In this document: piece after piece, positions 1-11,009 of the stretch
Position numbering within the stretch: position 1 is the first letter of the stretch
How the letters are laid out: each line of letters opens with the position of its first letter
Program-made: the position numbers and the translations under genes
NCBI GenBank assembly: GCA_008694505.1
Contig: VZDJ01000219.1
Span: forward strand, 2,685,759-2,749,758
Length of the DNA stretch: 64,000 nt
Reading direction: 5' to 3'
DNA from: Cyanoderma ruficeps
Taxonomy: Eukaryota; Chordata; Aves; Passeriformes; Timaliidae
Notes under the pieces: model-generated
Seen by the model: only the letters and a program-made list of their open reading frames with translations
The model's database searches: none
What the model was told of the DNA's origin: nothing

Positions 1-559
1 TACTAACTCAAACTTGTGTCCTTTTCTTTCTTCTGATAGATGTTTCCAATTATAAACTACAATTCACTTTCCCAGAGAGACAATGACCTGAACCAGCAGG
101 GAACACTGAGAACAATGCCAGCCTCTTATCTTAGGGTTCACTTCCTCAATTTAATAATTTCACACTTCTAAAATCATAAAAAAATTAAACAAAATGTTCT
201 GTCTTTCTGTCAACCTAAGTGTCTTGTCCTACTAAAGGTAATTTTTGCTGGTCAAAAATAATTTGAAGAAATGTTTTAGGGCAACCAGAACATAGCTGTG
301 AACAAATAAAACAAATATTGTTCCAAAATTCACTACCTAAAACTAGCAATTACATTACCATCATTCAGGGTTTTTGACGAATTTTTTTTTTCTCCCATAT
401 TACATTAATGCCAATAAAAGAATAAAATTTGGTAGCTTTCATACAATTTTTTCAACAACACTTACTTTGTCACTTTAGAGCAAGTGTTGTTTCTCTGTGC
501 ACTTTAATCTGTAAGAGCATGAAAGACAAATCTCACATCATGTCACTGCAACAAATTAT

Positions 560-760
560 GATAAGTTGAGGTGGTATTTCAAGCAAAAGGCCTTTAATAT
601 TGCTTTTGTGCCAATCCATCAGTCCAACCTTATTAGACTTCTAGAAAAGTGTAAAGGCTGTAAATCTGCAGCCCTAAATTGTAGATTACACAAGCCAAAG
701 GGGGCACTGTAAGGAGCCTTAGATTAAATTTTCTTTTTCCTGATAAGCTGTGTATATCTG
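560..760. promoter_or_regulatory. possible conserved non-coding element
   Basis: This is non-repetitive sequence with a small inverted repeat (GGCTG...CAGCC around 655-672) and several AT-rich homeodomain-like cores. Nothing marks it as coding. The call is inference from composition only, because cross-species conservation cannot be seen from one sequence. Confidence 0.2.
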
Positions 761-889
761 TAGAGAAGGAAAATAAGTGTGCCACCCATAAGTGGGGATG
801 CATGAAATTATTAACCCCATTTTGCTGACATTTGTATAAAATACTAGAAGATGAAAATGCTGAATATTATTAAATAAGTATAAATCATT

Positions 890-917
890 AAAAAACAAAC
901 AAACAACCCCCCCCCCC
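890..917. repeat. A-rich/(CAAA) tract followed by C11
   Basis: An A-run leads through CAAACAAACAA into eleven consecutive C at 907-917. This is simple low-complexity sequence and prone to length polymorphism and sequencing error. Confidence 0.9.
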
Positions 918-1734
918 AGTGAGGCAATCCTCTCAAATTTTGTATACTAGATATTTCTGCTAAAGAAAGCAATTTGCAGTCGTTGTACATGATGCTTTGA
1001 AAATGCCAGTTCTGGGTTCAGGGGCAGCCAAAAAGGATGTCTGGAATTATTAAGAAACAAATTTGGAATGAACCCTAAAAGCATCATTACACTGCAGTGT
1101 AAATCCATGATGGATCTATCTCAGATGCTGATCCCCATCTTAAATAAGATATTTAGAATGTATGCCACAGATTTCATGGGAGAAAAGATGAAGTGACTAA
1201 AAGTTTTCATCTTGAAATAGATGACCTCAGGGAAATATGAAACAGGTCTACAAAATCATGCACAGTAAACAGAACATAAAAAAGGTTATTCACCATCCCT
1301 CATGAAATAGGAACTAGGAGAACGGCAAAGAAATGCTCACACAGCAAGTTTAAAATGGTAAAACATGCAATTCATATTTGAAATTGTAAAGGGAACTGCC
1401 ATGGAATGTCATGGGGGACAAAATAAAAGTGGGTTTAAAAAAGTGATTATATGACTTCATGATATATTGACAGCTATCAAACTTGATGGTGTAAATTCAA
1501 ATTCCAGCTCTGGAAGCTACAGATTACCAGAAACCAGGGAAATATAACACACAAAGCATCATTTCCTCCTCAATCTTGTTTCCCCAGGCATCTGCTCCCT
1601 TCCACCCACTGCTGGGAGAGTGGCTACAGAGCAAACTGAACCTTTAGTCTGAATCACTGCTGCCATCCTTACCTTCCCATATAATTACATCTCCACACAC
1701 CCATTTAATTATTCTGTGACAGTTTGAGCAGTCT

Positions 1735-1850
1735 AGGGCCTGGTATGTGAGGCATTTGCAAATGAGCTCTGAAAGACGAAAGACGTCATTTAGCAGGCAG
1801 TGCTGTAAACAAATTTTTGCAAATTTTCATCTAATACTGTTAACTTTTGG
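1735..1850. promoter_or_regulatory. candidate enhancer-like element with POU/CRE/forkhead motifs
   Basis: Four motifs sit within 80 bp. A 12-bp palindrome CATTTGCAAATG is at 1753-1764 (octamer- or C/EBP-like), a CRE-like GACGTCA at 1782-1788, a forkhead consensus TGTAAACA at 1804-1811, and a second TTTGCAAA just after. Motif clustering of this kind is typical of vertebrate developmental enhancers. The motifs are seen directly; enhancer function is inference. Confidence 0.35.
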
Positions 1851-2229
1851 AGAAGGGGAAGTATGGATTTAATAAGCAGCACTTGGTTGAAGCTGTCATG
1901 TTTACTACTCTGTGAATTATTTCCATTCAGATTATGTACCTCTTCACAGCATGATCTAACTTCTGGGAAAGGAAAAAAATAAAACCACAGCTGTATCTGG
2001 ATAGGTTTGAGATTTAATGCAAATTATTGCTCTAAGTATGAAATACAGATTCAATTCAAGACCTTCAATTTGCATCTAGTAACTAGTTTGTACAGTAATA
2101 GAATACTGGTTTTATATGTAATAAATTCCATGTTGACAGGTTACATGAAGCAACTGCTGCATCTCAGACATTTTTTCCCTGTAGACTAGAAAGCCTTTTG
2201 GGGACATGCTCAATTTCCCAGTTCTTCAG

Positions 2230-3180
2230 TACTTAACAGATCAAGTGAACTCTATTTTGAAGACTTTTGCATGAGTAATGGAGAGTGACATCTGAATTAC
2301 AAATAGGTCTGCATTGTAATTGAACCACTGTGCAGACAGAAGTGGAGTTCCAAGATTTGCACACTTAAGGAAAAGAAAAGGAAGGACTTTTTTTAATCAC
2401 AAACTTTATTAATCACTTGTCACACATGCAACCATTGCAGCTATTAATCACTCACATACAAGAGCACTCCTGTTGGTTTGCTAGCCCAAGTATAAATTAT
2501 CATGTCAAAGATTAACCCATTTTCTTTCATTAATACTTTGTTTTATTTCCTTCCACTCCCCATTTCCTCTTTCAGAAAAGGCTCGAATTTGGACAATAGG
2601 AGTCTGAATGATTAATCATAGTGACAAAGGGTCGACCACAGGGTCAACAAACAATGAATAAAAACATAAGACACGGGTTCATTCCAGGTTATACTCATGT
2701 TTCATTGCAGAAGTGAGAGAACAGCAGGCTCTTTCCTTCAGAAATTACTGTCTAATAGTCAGAAGGCAACCTTAGCACAATGCCCGTGCTGCTACTTCCC
2801 CACCAAAAACCCAGAGCCATTTGTTATTAGAGTTGTTGCTGTGCAGGCCACCCAGCCTGGTGGAACAACACACTCCAGCAATTTCGGAGCACAGCTAAAC
2901 GCTGACGTCTCCGGGGCTTTGACTGCTGCAAACAACGGCGACAATCACGGCACAGCAGCTCTCCCTGAAGTGTGATACAGGATCATAAATATGGCATGAT
3001 GGCTATTAAGCTCATAAGCTGTAGTCAGAAGATCTTATAATCAAAAGTCCTCAGGGTTGTCCTGCTAAAAATAAAAGAGCCGTGAAAGAAAACAAAATGT
3101 ATGGAATTGGACATCGCCGATTGAGGAACTGAGAGGCTTATGAATGGCTTCTAACAATTCTTAGGGGGGGGAAATGGATG
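2230..3180. promoter_or_regulatory. candidate conserved non-coding block
   Basis: This stretch is rich in ATTA/TAAT cores (2250-2560). At 2628-2655 it has GGGTCGACC followed closely by AGGGTCA, resembling nuclear-receptor half sites. A relatively CpG-retaining segment lies at 2890-2960 in an otherwise CpG-poor neighbourhood, and another CpG pair near 3114. A 92-codon frame at 2697-2975 (+) crosses it but has no recognisable domain. High complexity plus retained CpG suggests constraint, but I cannot measure it. It could instead be ordinary unique sequence. Confidence 0.3.
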
Positions 3181-6100
3181 TAAGTTACATTGCAATTGTG
3201 AAGTGAATAATTTTTTATAATATTTAACTGAGTTTTTTTAATACGGTAGCTACAGAGACCAGTCAAAGACAGAATAGAGCCCAGTTCTTTTACAAAGCAA
3301 ACAACAAAAATGTAATGAAACTATTCCCTCAGAGAAGTTTGCAAGAAAGTTTTCATTTTGATGATCGTGAAAAAGGTTTTTTTTCCTCATTCCTTTACAT
3401 ACCCACTGGAAACAGCAGCATTTCTTAGGAGTTCCTGGGCATGTCAATTTTTCCATTAAAAAAGACCAAAACAAAACCCAGTAATACTGACACAACTCTA
3501 TCAATAGAAATCAGCTGTAATACAAAACATTAATTTAAATACATTTGATTACATAACAATTAAACACACACATCTTACTGTGAATATTTGTGTGACTGAA
3601 CTTAATTTCAATCATCATCTTATTCTGAAGTGTTTTTCTAATCCCTTCATTTTGCTTCGTTTCAGAACTCCTACAATTACCAGGAGTCTTTCCAAGAAGG
3701 CAGATTTTGCCAACCAGTTAAATGCAGGACTCAGGAAAGATCTCTGTATACAATCTGTCTGATCTGCCTCGTCACCTGAGAGTATAAACAGGATTTACCT
3801 TGGTCTGCAGGCATTAACTCTGTGAGCTTTAAAATCCAGCCTGTTCTCAGAGTGATTGCCTGCCCAACTGCACTGCATTACACTGAGTTCCTCTGAAGTG
3901 CTGAGACCCCTCATCACCCTGAGAGCTGTGCAAATAACACTTTTTCAGGGTTCTGTAAAAGGTAGGGGGTTTTTTATTATTTGGTTGGGGGTTGATCATG
4001 GATAAAAATAAAATTATTTCCCTCAAATTTCTGCTCTGCAAAATTATCATGAAAGTGTTTTGCCTTGGCAGGAAATGGCTACTTGAATTCCAGAAAAAAT
4101 GCTTTTATAGTCAAAATTTTCCTTCTTTAGAAAGTTAAATTTATAATTTAAGGAGAAAAAATATAAAGACTGGTAATTAAAACCTGCAAGTTTTAATCTA
4201 GAAAATGTTTCACTTTGCAGAGAATTTTGTGTTGCATTTTTCCAGAAAAAAAATGTAGCACAGTGTACGAAACCTAACTTTTATAGTCATGGAAAACTCA
4301 AAACTTTACCTTTTGGGCAAGTAGCACTGTCCTTGGATAATTTAACTCAGCTTTATTTAATTTTTTTTTATGTAACAAAGGATTTCTCAGGATCTTACTT
4401 TTACTGCTTTTCTCAAAGAGATGCCTACTTTAAAATTCATTCCATGAAATGCAAGGCTTTGATTTGCTGCATGATTGCTCTGTGTTAATATTTAGTGTAT
4501 TTGATAAGGTATTGAGATGAATGTTTCTGTGAAGAGCTGCAGTTGTCAAGCACACATCCAATGTGCTTCTGTGTCACTGTTCAGCTTTTCCCTGCTTTCA
4601 AATAGAATTGCATGGTGTTTAAGTGAGTAAGGGATCGTTATTAGCCATTTGCTTACACTGTCTTGCACACCGGTTGATTGGTGCATTTCATATATTTTTT
4701 GACATAAATAGAGAGTTTGGGCCCCAATTGAAGAAAAGGTGTTCACAAGAAAATATCAGTATGGCCTCCAGAAGAAATTCTGAATAGTTCTGGACAAGCT
4801 CCATATAAACGTACTAACTGTGGTGAGATGAAATACATCAGATGAAAATACATCTTCAACCCTTAAAAAGCTCCCTTGCAACTATTTTACCAAATCATTC
4901 CTTATAATGTCTCACTGATCTCTATGTGATATGGAACTTATCTCATTCTAGAAAGAGAGGGGATAGATAACTTTACATCAAACCACTTGTGAACACTGGA
5001 GCAGTCACGCAAGCTAAGCAAAGAAAATTAAACCAATTTTGATTGTCTTCTGTGAGGCTACAAGGTGAAGAGTATGAGCCATAAAATAAAAGCAGCTCCC
5101 AGTGGGAGCTGATACCTGCACATCAAAATGTGTTCAGGCCTGTTCAAATTAAAAACCAGAAGACCTGGAGGTTTACCTAGAAACACTGAAATAATTTTCA
5201 AGCCTTTTCTTGAAAATCAGCAGTGTTCCACTGGGAGCATCGGTCTTTGGAAGACCTTCTGTCCTATATTAAGCCACAGGTGTAAGCAAAATTGAAGAGG
5301 TTGCCGCAGGAGAGGCAGAAACATTATATTACACAGGATGACATTAGTAATTCAGATGATAGCAAAAAACCCTAATTTATTCAGGAAATGACATTTTATT
5401 TACCGTGGCTCTGCAATTTGAAAATTTACAGAAGACACATCAATACACATTTCTTGCTTAGAGAAGGTGTAAGCATCTGACACAGCTGGCTGCTGCCAAC
5501 AAACCACTTCCCGTATTCACACCGGGCTCTGCAAGCAGCAACGTGTTTGGAAACAAGAGGGAAGTCCTCTATAATGAAATGCCCATTCATTTTTCATGTT
5601 ACACTCTTCTGCCCATTCTTTCCTTCTCTCATATATCATGCTTTGAACAACTCAAGTTTTTTGCCAGTGCTCCATTAGCTTGGTATCCTTTTTCAAACTA
5701 TTGTCAACTTGTTATTTTTCAGCGGTTGACAACCTGCCTATAAAGTGCTGTACCTGGAGGAATATTGCTTTCCCGGTTCCTACAGAGATTACATGGTAAT
5801 AATTTTGCAATATATTACGGAACTATTAGAAATTCTGTATGAAATACAATGAAAACAATAGACTTGTATTTCAATTGTTCTCCTGAATCAAGCCTGTCAG
5901 GAAATCACAACAAATTTTCACTGAAAAATCTGGCTACATCAAAATAAAGACATATTGTGAGATCATTTCAATTCATCATAAAAACCTTGAAAAATGCTAA
6001 AGGATCTTCAAATACCTTAAAATTTGAAAGTTCTTTTTCTTCCAAATTTTAATTTCACCACCATTTAACTATTTTGTTATAAAGTGAAATTTAGAGAGGA

Positions 6101-6783
6101 CAGAATGCTCTTTCATAGAAATAAAGACCTAAAGTCTTAAAAATACCCTTTTTTCCCCAAGAGGTTTTTTTTTTAATTTCAATATTCTTAAATATTTTTC
6201 CTGTCCTATATTTATCTCTTTCCTAGCCTACATAGATGAAAATGAATTCTTCATTCCATGCAACAAGAAAGACCCAGACACTCAGGGATGTGAGCACCAG
6301 GGCCTGACCCAAACCTTCCAAACCACGATGAGCAGTGCATGCACCTGCCTCTGCTCATTCAAACCTTTCTTCTGCTGCCCAGTCCAGAACTCTGTTTCCT
6401 TGTTTTCCTTCTCCTTGCTGAATGACAAAAGGAAAAGGGTTTTTAAAGCTCCTTCACAGCCCGAGATAGCTGGCAGTGCACTTCCAGGGACACGGAGCAG
6501 AGGAGAGGCAGCTGTACCACTGCCTGAGCTTTCTGCTCCACTTCTGCTATTTTAACACCACAACTCATCTCACACTCCAGCAGGGTGACCCAGCTGGGAG
6601 ATTTCAAGTGACTTAGAAGGAAAAGATCATCTTTATTTTGTGTAGTTTCTTTCTGAACTGCACTGATTATGAGCCTTCTGGAAAAAGAGCTGATGGGAGT
6701 TTTTGCAATTTAGAAACTAAAATAATAATAAGGCTAAAAATAATCTCTTGACTTTTTTTTCAGAGGGTAGGAATACATGACCT
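3181..6783. other. non-coding stretch, nothing recognised
   Basis: AT-rich unique sequence with short A or T homopolymers. The open frames are all under 85 codons, have ordinary composition and show no domain, splice context or family resemblance. I see no repeat family that I can name. Confidence 0.6.
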
Positions 6784-7140
6784 AAACTGAGAGGCTGAGG
6801 GAAGAGGGCTGGTTTATCCAGAAAAAGAGAAGATTTGGGAACAGTCAAGAGGCATCTGTCAGCCCCCATGGGAAGGTCACAATGGAGCCTGAGCCTGAAC
6901 AGAGCTGCACCACAAGACAGTGGCTAAAACATGAATTGGGGAGATTCCAGCAGGACAGTGCTCCCTGTGAGGGTAAGAAAGCACTGGAACAGGTTTAATG
7001 GCAGGGTTGTGGAATCCCTGTCCCTGAAAGTGTTGTCAGCTTGACAGAGTCCCAAACACCCTCGTCTGAATTCAGCACTGACTTCGCTTTGAGCAGAACG
7101 TGGCACTAGAGACCCCCTGAGGACTTTCCAGCCTGGGGCA
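6784..7140 (+). mobile_element. CR1 LINE fragment, 3' part, sense on +
   Basis: From AACTGAGAGGCTGAGGG onward the text follows the 3' part of bird CR1. In order these are: the 'gagctgaggg..ctggtttatccagaaaaag' type stretch near 6790-6830, the 'tgtgagggtaagaaagcactggaacagg' type stretch near 6966-6995, the 'ggaatccctgtccctgaaagtgtt' type stretch near 7010-7035, and the 'ctttgagcag...cactagaga' stretch near 7087-7113. It carries many substitutions and has lost the typical CR1 tail, so it is old and inactive. Overlapping short frames on - are artefacts. The family is recognised from memory; the subfamily is not resolved. Confidence 0.75.
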
Positions 7141-8629
7141 ATCCATGGTTGTGTGTGTTCTGGTGTAATGGGAGACAACTGAACTTCTCCACACCTCAGA
7201 AAAACAAAGCATGAAGAATTTTTGGTTTGCAGTCACTGTGTCCCAATCAAGAAGCAGCTGACATGACACAGACTGTTTTTCTACAGATATTTTGAAATGT
7301 CCTGAATTCTGAAGGAGGCAAGGTTTAAGACCAGATTTGGATGCAGTAGCTTGCCTGACTGTTATCAGAACCTACCCCTTAGTTTTGAGCATCTTGGATT
7401 TCACTTTTCCTTCAGATATAATTCTTCACCCATCTAATTGTATGAAAAAAAACTTGGGAAAGTAAAACTAATGGAATGACCTCTGCTGACCCCCACTTGT
7501 GGTTGGAGCCCTAATTAAGGGAGCAGTACACAGAAACACACTATTCCCTTCTCTCCCTGTTTGAGCTCTGTTCATTTATAAGAAGAAACCACTTTATTGT
7601 CATGCCTACACACATTGTAAAATATGGTTCCAAAGATCTCACAAGCCAAACACAAGGAAGTCAACTGCTCTTAGGAAACTAACAGACATCCTACATTATA
7701 ACATGAAAAAAGAGCAGGGTTTCAGCTTCAAATGAAAGGAATCAAACCCATGACTGCTGGTGAGGTTTGCATGTCTGCAGGCATGACTATGTTATTCTTG
7801 TCTCTAAATAATACCTAAAGAAATACAACTCAGTGTCGTGCTAAAGTCACAGTTTCTGCTACTTCATCACAAGAGTGCTCTTTTAGTGAACATCTTCTGT
7901 TCTTCGGAGCCACAGAATATAACCATATGACCCTGTCCTAGACTGAAGTGAAATATATAGAAAAATGATTGCTGTTACAAGAAATTTTAGGTTTTTTGCT
8001 ATGAGCAAATCCCCTGTGAAAAAAGTTATTCTACAGCAGGAGCATTGAGAAAAAGAAGATGAGAAAATACAGAAATGTATGAAGAAACTAGGCAGTGCTT
8101 CTGTTAGAAATAACCAGTAAGTAAGTTGTTTGAAGAAAAAAGAAACAAAAAGCAGTATTGCTCAGAACTCTGTGTGTTAGAGGACTCTGTTTGCAGGAAG
8201 CTGCTGGAGGTGAGAACTGGCTGGTTGATGGGGCTGCAAGTTTAAGCACTTTAATACTGGGTTGTCAGAGGTGGAAAAGAAAGTATTATGTCACAATTTG
8301 CAGATGTCTAAATTTAGACAGTTTCTAAAGCTGTCAGTTATCACCCTGTTTTTTGATGCAGCACGCTGGATTTTGGGTTCTCAAATATATCTCTACCAGT
8401 TTTACATAAATGCTTTTAAAATAGAAGTTATCAGTGCATGAAGGACAGTGAATCCCACTGACTCCTAGTTACCTGGAAGTACAAGGCTGGGTAAGAATAT
8501 ATTTGAAACTGTCTCAAAATTCAGGAGGCAAGGAAGGAAAATGTAAGTGAAGCACATTTGTGCTCTCAAAGACATCCACGAGTCCCCCGGAGCAGGGAAT
8601 TTACCTCTTGTAAATGCACAGCCCAACAC
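7141..8629. other. non-coding stretch, nothing recognised
   Basis: Unique AT-rich sequence downstream of the CR1 fragment. No coding, RNA or repeat feature could be supported. Confidence 0.6.
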
Positions 8630-8810
8630 TCCTGGATGAGAGCGCAGTCTCTGATGTCACTGTTAATGGAAGCCAAGCATTCAGACAGCTGTGCTAACAA
8701 GCACATTAAAAAATAATTTCCCAGACTTCTCACTGAAACGTGCGAGTCCCAAGGAATAAAAATGATGCAATTTGTAATGCAGACCAGTAATTACAACTCC
8801 AGTGGTTTAC
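8630..8810. promoter_or_regulatory. possible conserved non-coding element
   Basis: High-complexity segment with a CAGCTG E-box near 8688-8693, an ATGCAATTTGTAATGCAG stretch and TAATTAC near 8790. Motif composition is the only evidence, so it is a weak call. Confidence 0.2.
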
Positions 8811-10684
8811 CAGTCTAATAAATACAAAGTGCTAAGCAGTGCTAATCTGGACTTACTCATTCAATTTCTCCCTTCACCCCAATCCACTGCAAACAAGTCT
8901 GAGATCAATACTAACAAAACTGTCTTGGTGGTATCAGGCTCAGTTCTGCTGACGTACTATTATATCTTAATTTTCCTGGACATAAAATCCAACATAATTA
9001 GACGTACTCTGGAGAAATTGTTTCATTTATTCCCTTACTGTCATTAGTATTGAGATCATGGGGGGCAGGGGAAAGGAGCAGTAACCTGCATAGCAGTGCA
9101 GCAAACAATTCACCATGGTTGCCTTCTAGCAATGTCATTTATTATTGTTTGAGACAGCTCAAGCCAGTTCATACCAGTTAAAACACTTCAGCCAACCTAA
9201 AAGTTATACTCTTTCAGGCTTTCACCAGGAAAAAAACCAAACAAAAAATCAAAGCCTCTTTCAATTCAATAATTGCTATGTGTGTTTTTCATACTGCAAT
9301 AACAGAACTATGTATTCTTTCATGGAAATCACTTTAGTAAGCATTTATTATGTAACACTAAGCAGTAACCCTATTTTCCATTAATAACTCAAAAATAAAA
9401 ATAAAAATTGGTAACACAAAACCCACCAGTTGATATTATCCTTTTATTTTTTCATGCTTATCATTGTAAATAACATGATTCACATTTTCTGAAATGCTTT
9501 GTATTGTATTAGAGCATTTGAAATAATCCATTTGGAAAGCAGTAGCAAAAAGATTTTGATTTATGTCAGAGTGGCTGCCCATTTTTCAGAAAAAAAAATG
9601 ATAGAACTCTTTTAGTAAACCTAATAAAAGACTATTATGAATGACTGGTAGAACAAAAAGCTTGTTTTTCATGTTACAGTCAAAAGGCACTATTAAAGTA
9701 AAAGATTTTAGTTCCTAATTTTTTCCATTATTTCTGACCGCCAGAAGAAGTGTCTCTTTGGTGGGGACAGCTGAAAAGCCTAAAGGCAAAACCAGCTTTC
9801 TTCAGAGGCCAAAGCAAAGTTTGGCCATCTTCACAATGTAATTCTAAAAAAAAAAATCAGAAAGAGCCCACTTGACTAAAACATTTTACCCATTTTGTTT
9901 TACTGCATATATATATATTCCGCTTTTCCCTATTTCCTGTTCCTCTAAACACAAGCTCAGGAAATACCACCAAGAATTTACTCGTGATGAATTCTGGTAC
10001 GGTTTGTGCACATGCAACCTGTAATAGATAGGCAATTCTTGTCCTGGATCAATCTTTCCATTTTATGGAAACAAGAAGTTTCCAGCACAGGTACAGGCTC
10101 AGAGAGAGAGGGGGAGGGAGGTTAGAGATGTAAATAGCTTGCCTTTCTCAATCACATCCTGTAAATTCCCTAGTGGCTCACAAGACTCCCCCAAGGCCAA
10201 CAGAGCAGAGAATTTTATGTCCTTGTTTCATTTTTTTCTATTGAATGCAAATAAAACTATTGAACTTTCTTTGTATAAAGAAAGCTAAGTGTGTAAATAT
10301 TTGAAGGAACATGGAAACAAAACTCTCATGGTTACCAGTAAAATAGACTTTAAAATACATTGTGCTGTACCAGCTGGGACAATAACAATTCTACCATTGT
10401 GACCAGGCTTTAAATGGAGAATTCCGTAGGACTGAGGAGGGACTGTGTACTCCACCCTGTCACCATGTGAAGGCAAAATGAAGCTGAATGCTAAGCACAG
10501 CGATCAGTACCAAAGACAGCCCACAGACTCAACAGACAAGATACGCAGATCCTTGACTGCCCAAACGGGTACAAGATAAAAGTAGCAGGTTCCAGGGAAG
10601 TGATGGGCTGCACTCACCACCCTGGGCTCATCCACACTCACACCGGGCACACCCAGGCCCCCTCAGCCCTGCACAGCAGGGTGA
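8811..10684. other. non-coding stretch, nothing recognised
   Basis: AT-rich unique DNA with a short (AT)6 run at 9907-9918. The GC content rises from about 10560 to the LTR-like element that follows, but I can name nothing in that shoulder. Confidence 0.55.
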
Positions 10685-11001
10685 GGTGTGAGACCTGCTC
10701 AGTCATTTGTTGATCGCTGAGGCTGGGAGTCTCCCAACTTCAGGGACAGAAAGATGAGGCCATCAGCAGCAGTTCAAGGGAACAAACTCTTTAATTCAAA
10801 AATCTGACTCCATTTATATACATTTGTACAAAGGTCAAGAGATTGGCTACAGAGGTCGCCACCTCTCTAACCTGGATGGTGGACATCACCATCAATCTTT
10901 TCTTCTCTCAGAGGAGAAGTATGCAAAAATTCTAAAAATACACATTGTTTAGATGAAGCTGCGTGAGAGTTTGCAGCAACAAAGACAGAAGGCAGAAAAT
11001 T
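10685..11001 (-). mobile_element. probable solo LTR of an endogenous retrovirus
   Basis: On - this segment has the layout of a retroviral LTR: a TATA box (TATATAAA, reverse complement of 10813-10820) followed 17 bp later by a poly(A) signal ATTAAA (reverse complement of 10790-10795), then a GC-richer R/U5-like part ending ...GGTCTCACAC. The same TATA-to-AATAAA spacing is seen in the better supported LTR at 16.8 kb. The ends are uncertain. An identical octamer CAGGGTGA flanks the segment at 10677-10684 and 11002-11009 and may include the target-site duplication, but the borders it implies are not clean TG...CA. No gag, pol or env sequence lies beside it, which fits a solo LTR. It could also be a non-LTR promoter-like sequence. 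Confidence 0.5.
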
Positions 11002-11009
11002 CAGGGTGA

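Larger units (their letters stand above)
1..1730. other. AT-rich non-coding stretch
   Basis: No open frame here looks like a known protein. The stretch holds an A-rich tract running into eleven C at 890-917 and a perfect 16-bp palindrome at 1087-1102. The part around 560-760 has high-complexity, TAAT-containing sequence that could be a conserved non-coding element (listed separately). Otherwise I see nothing to annotate. Confidence 0.6.
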
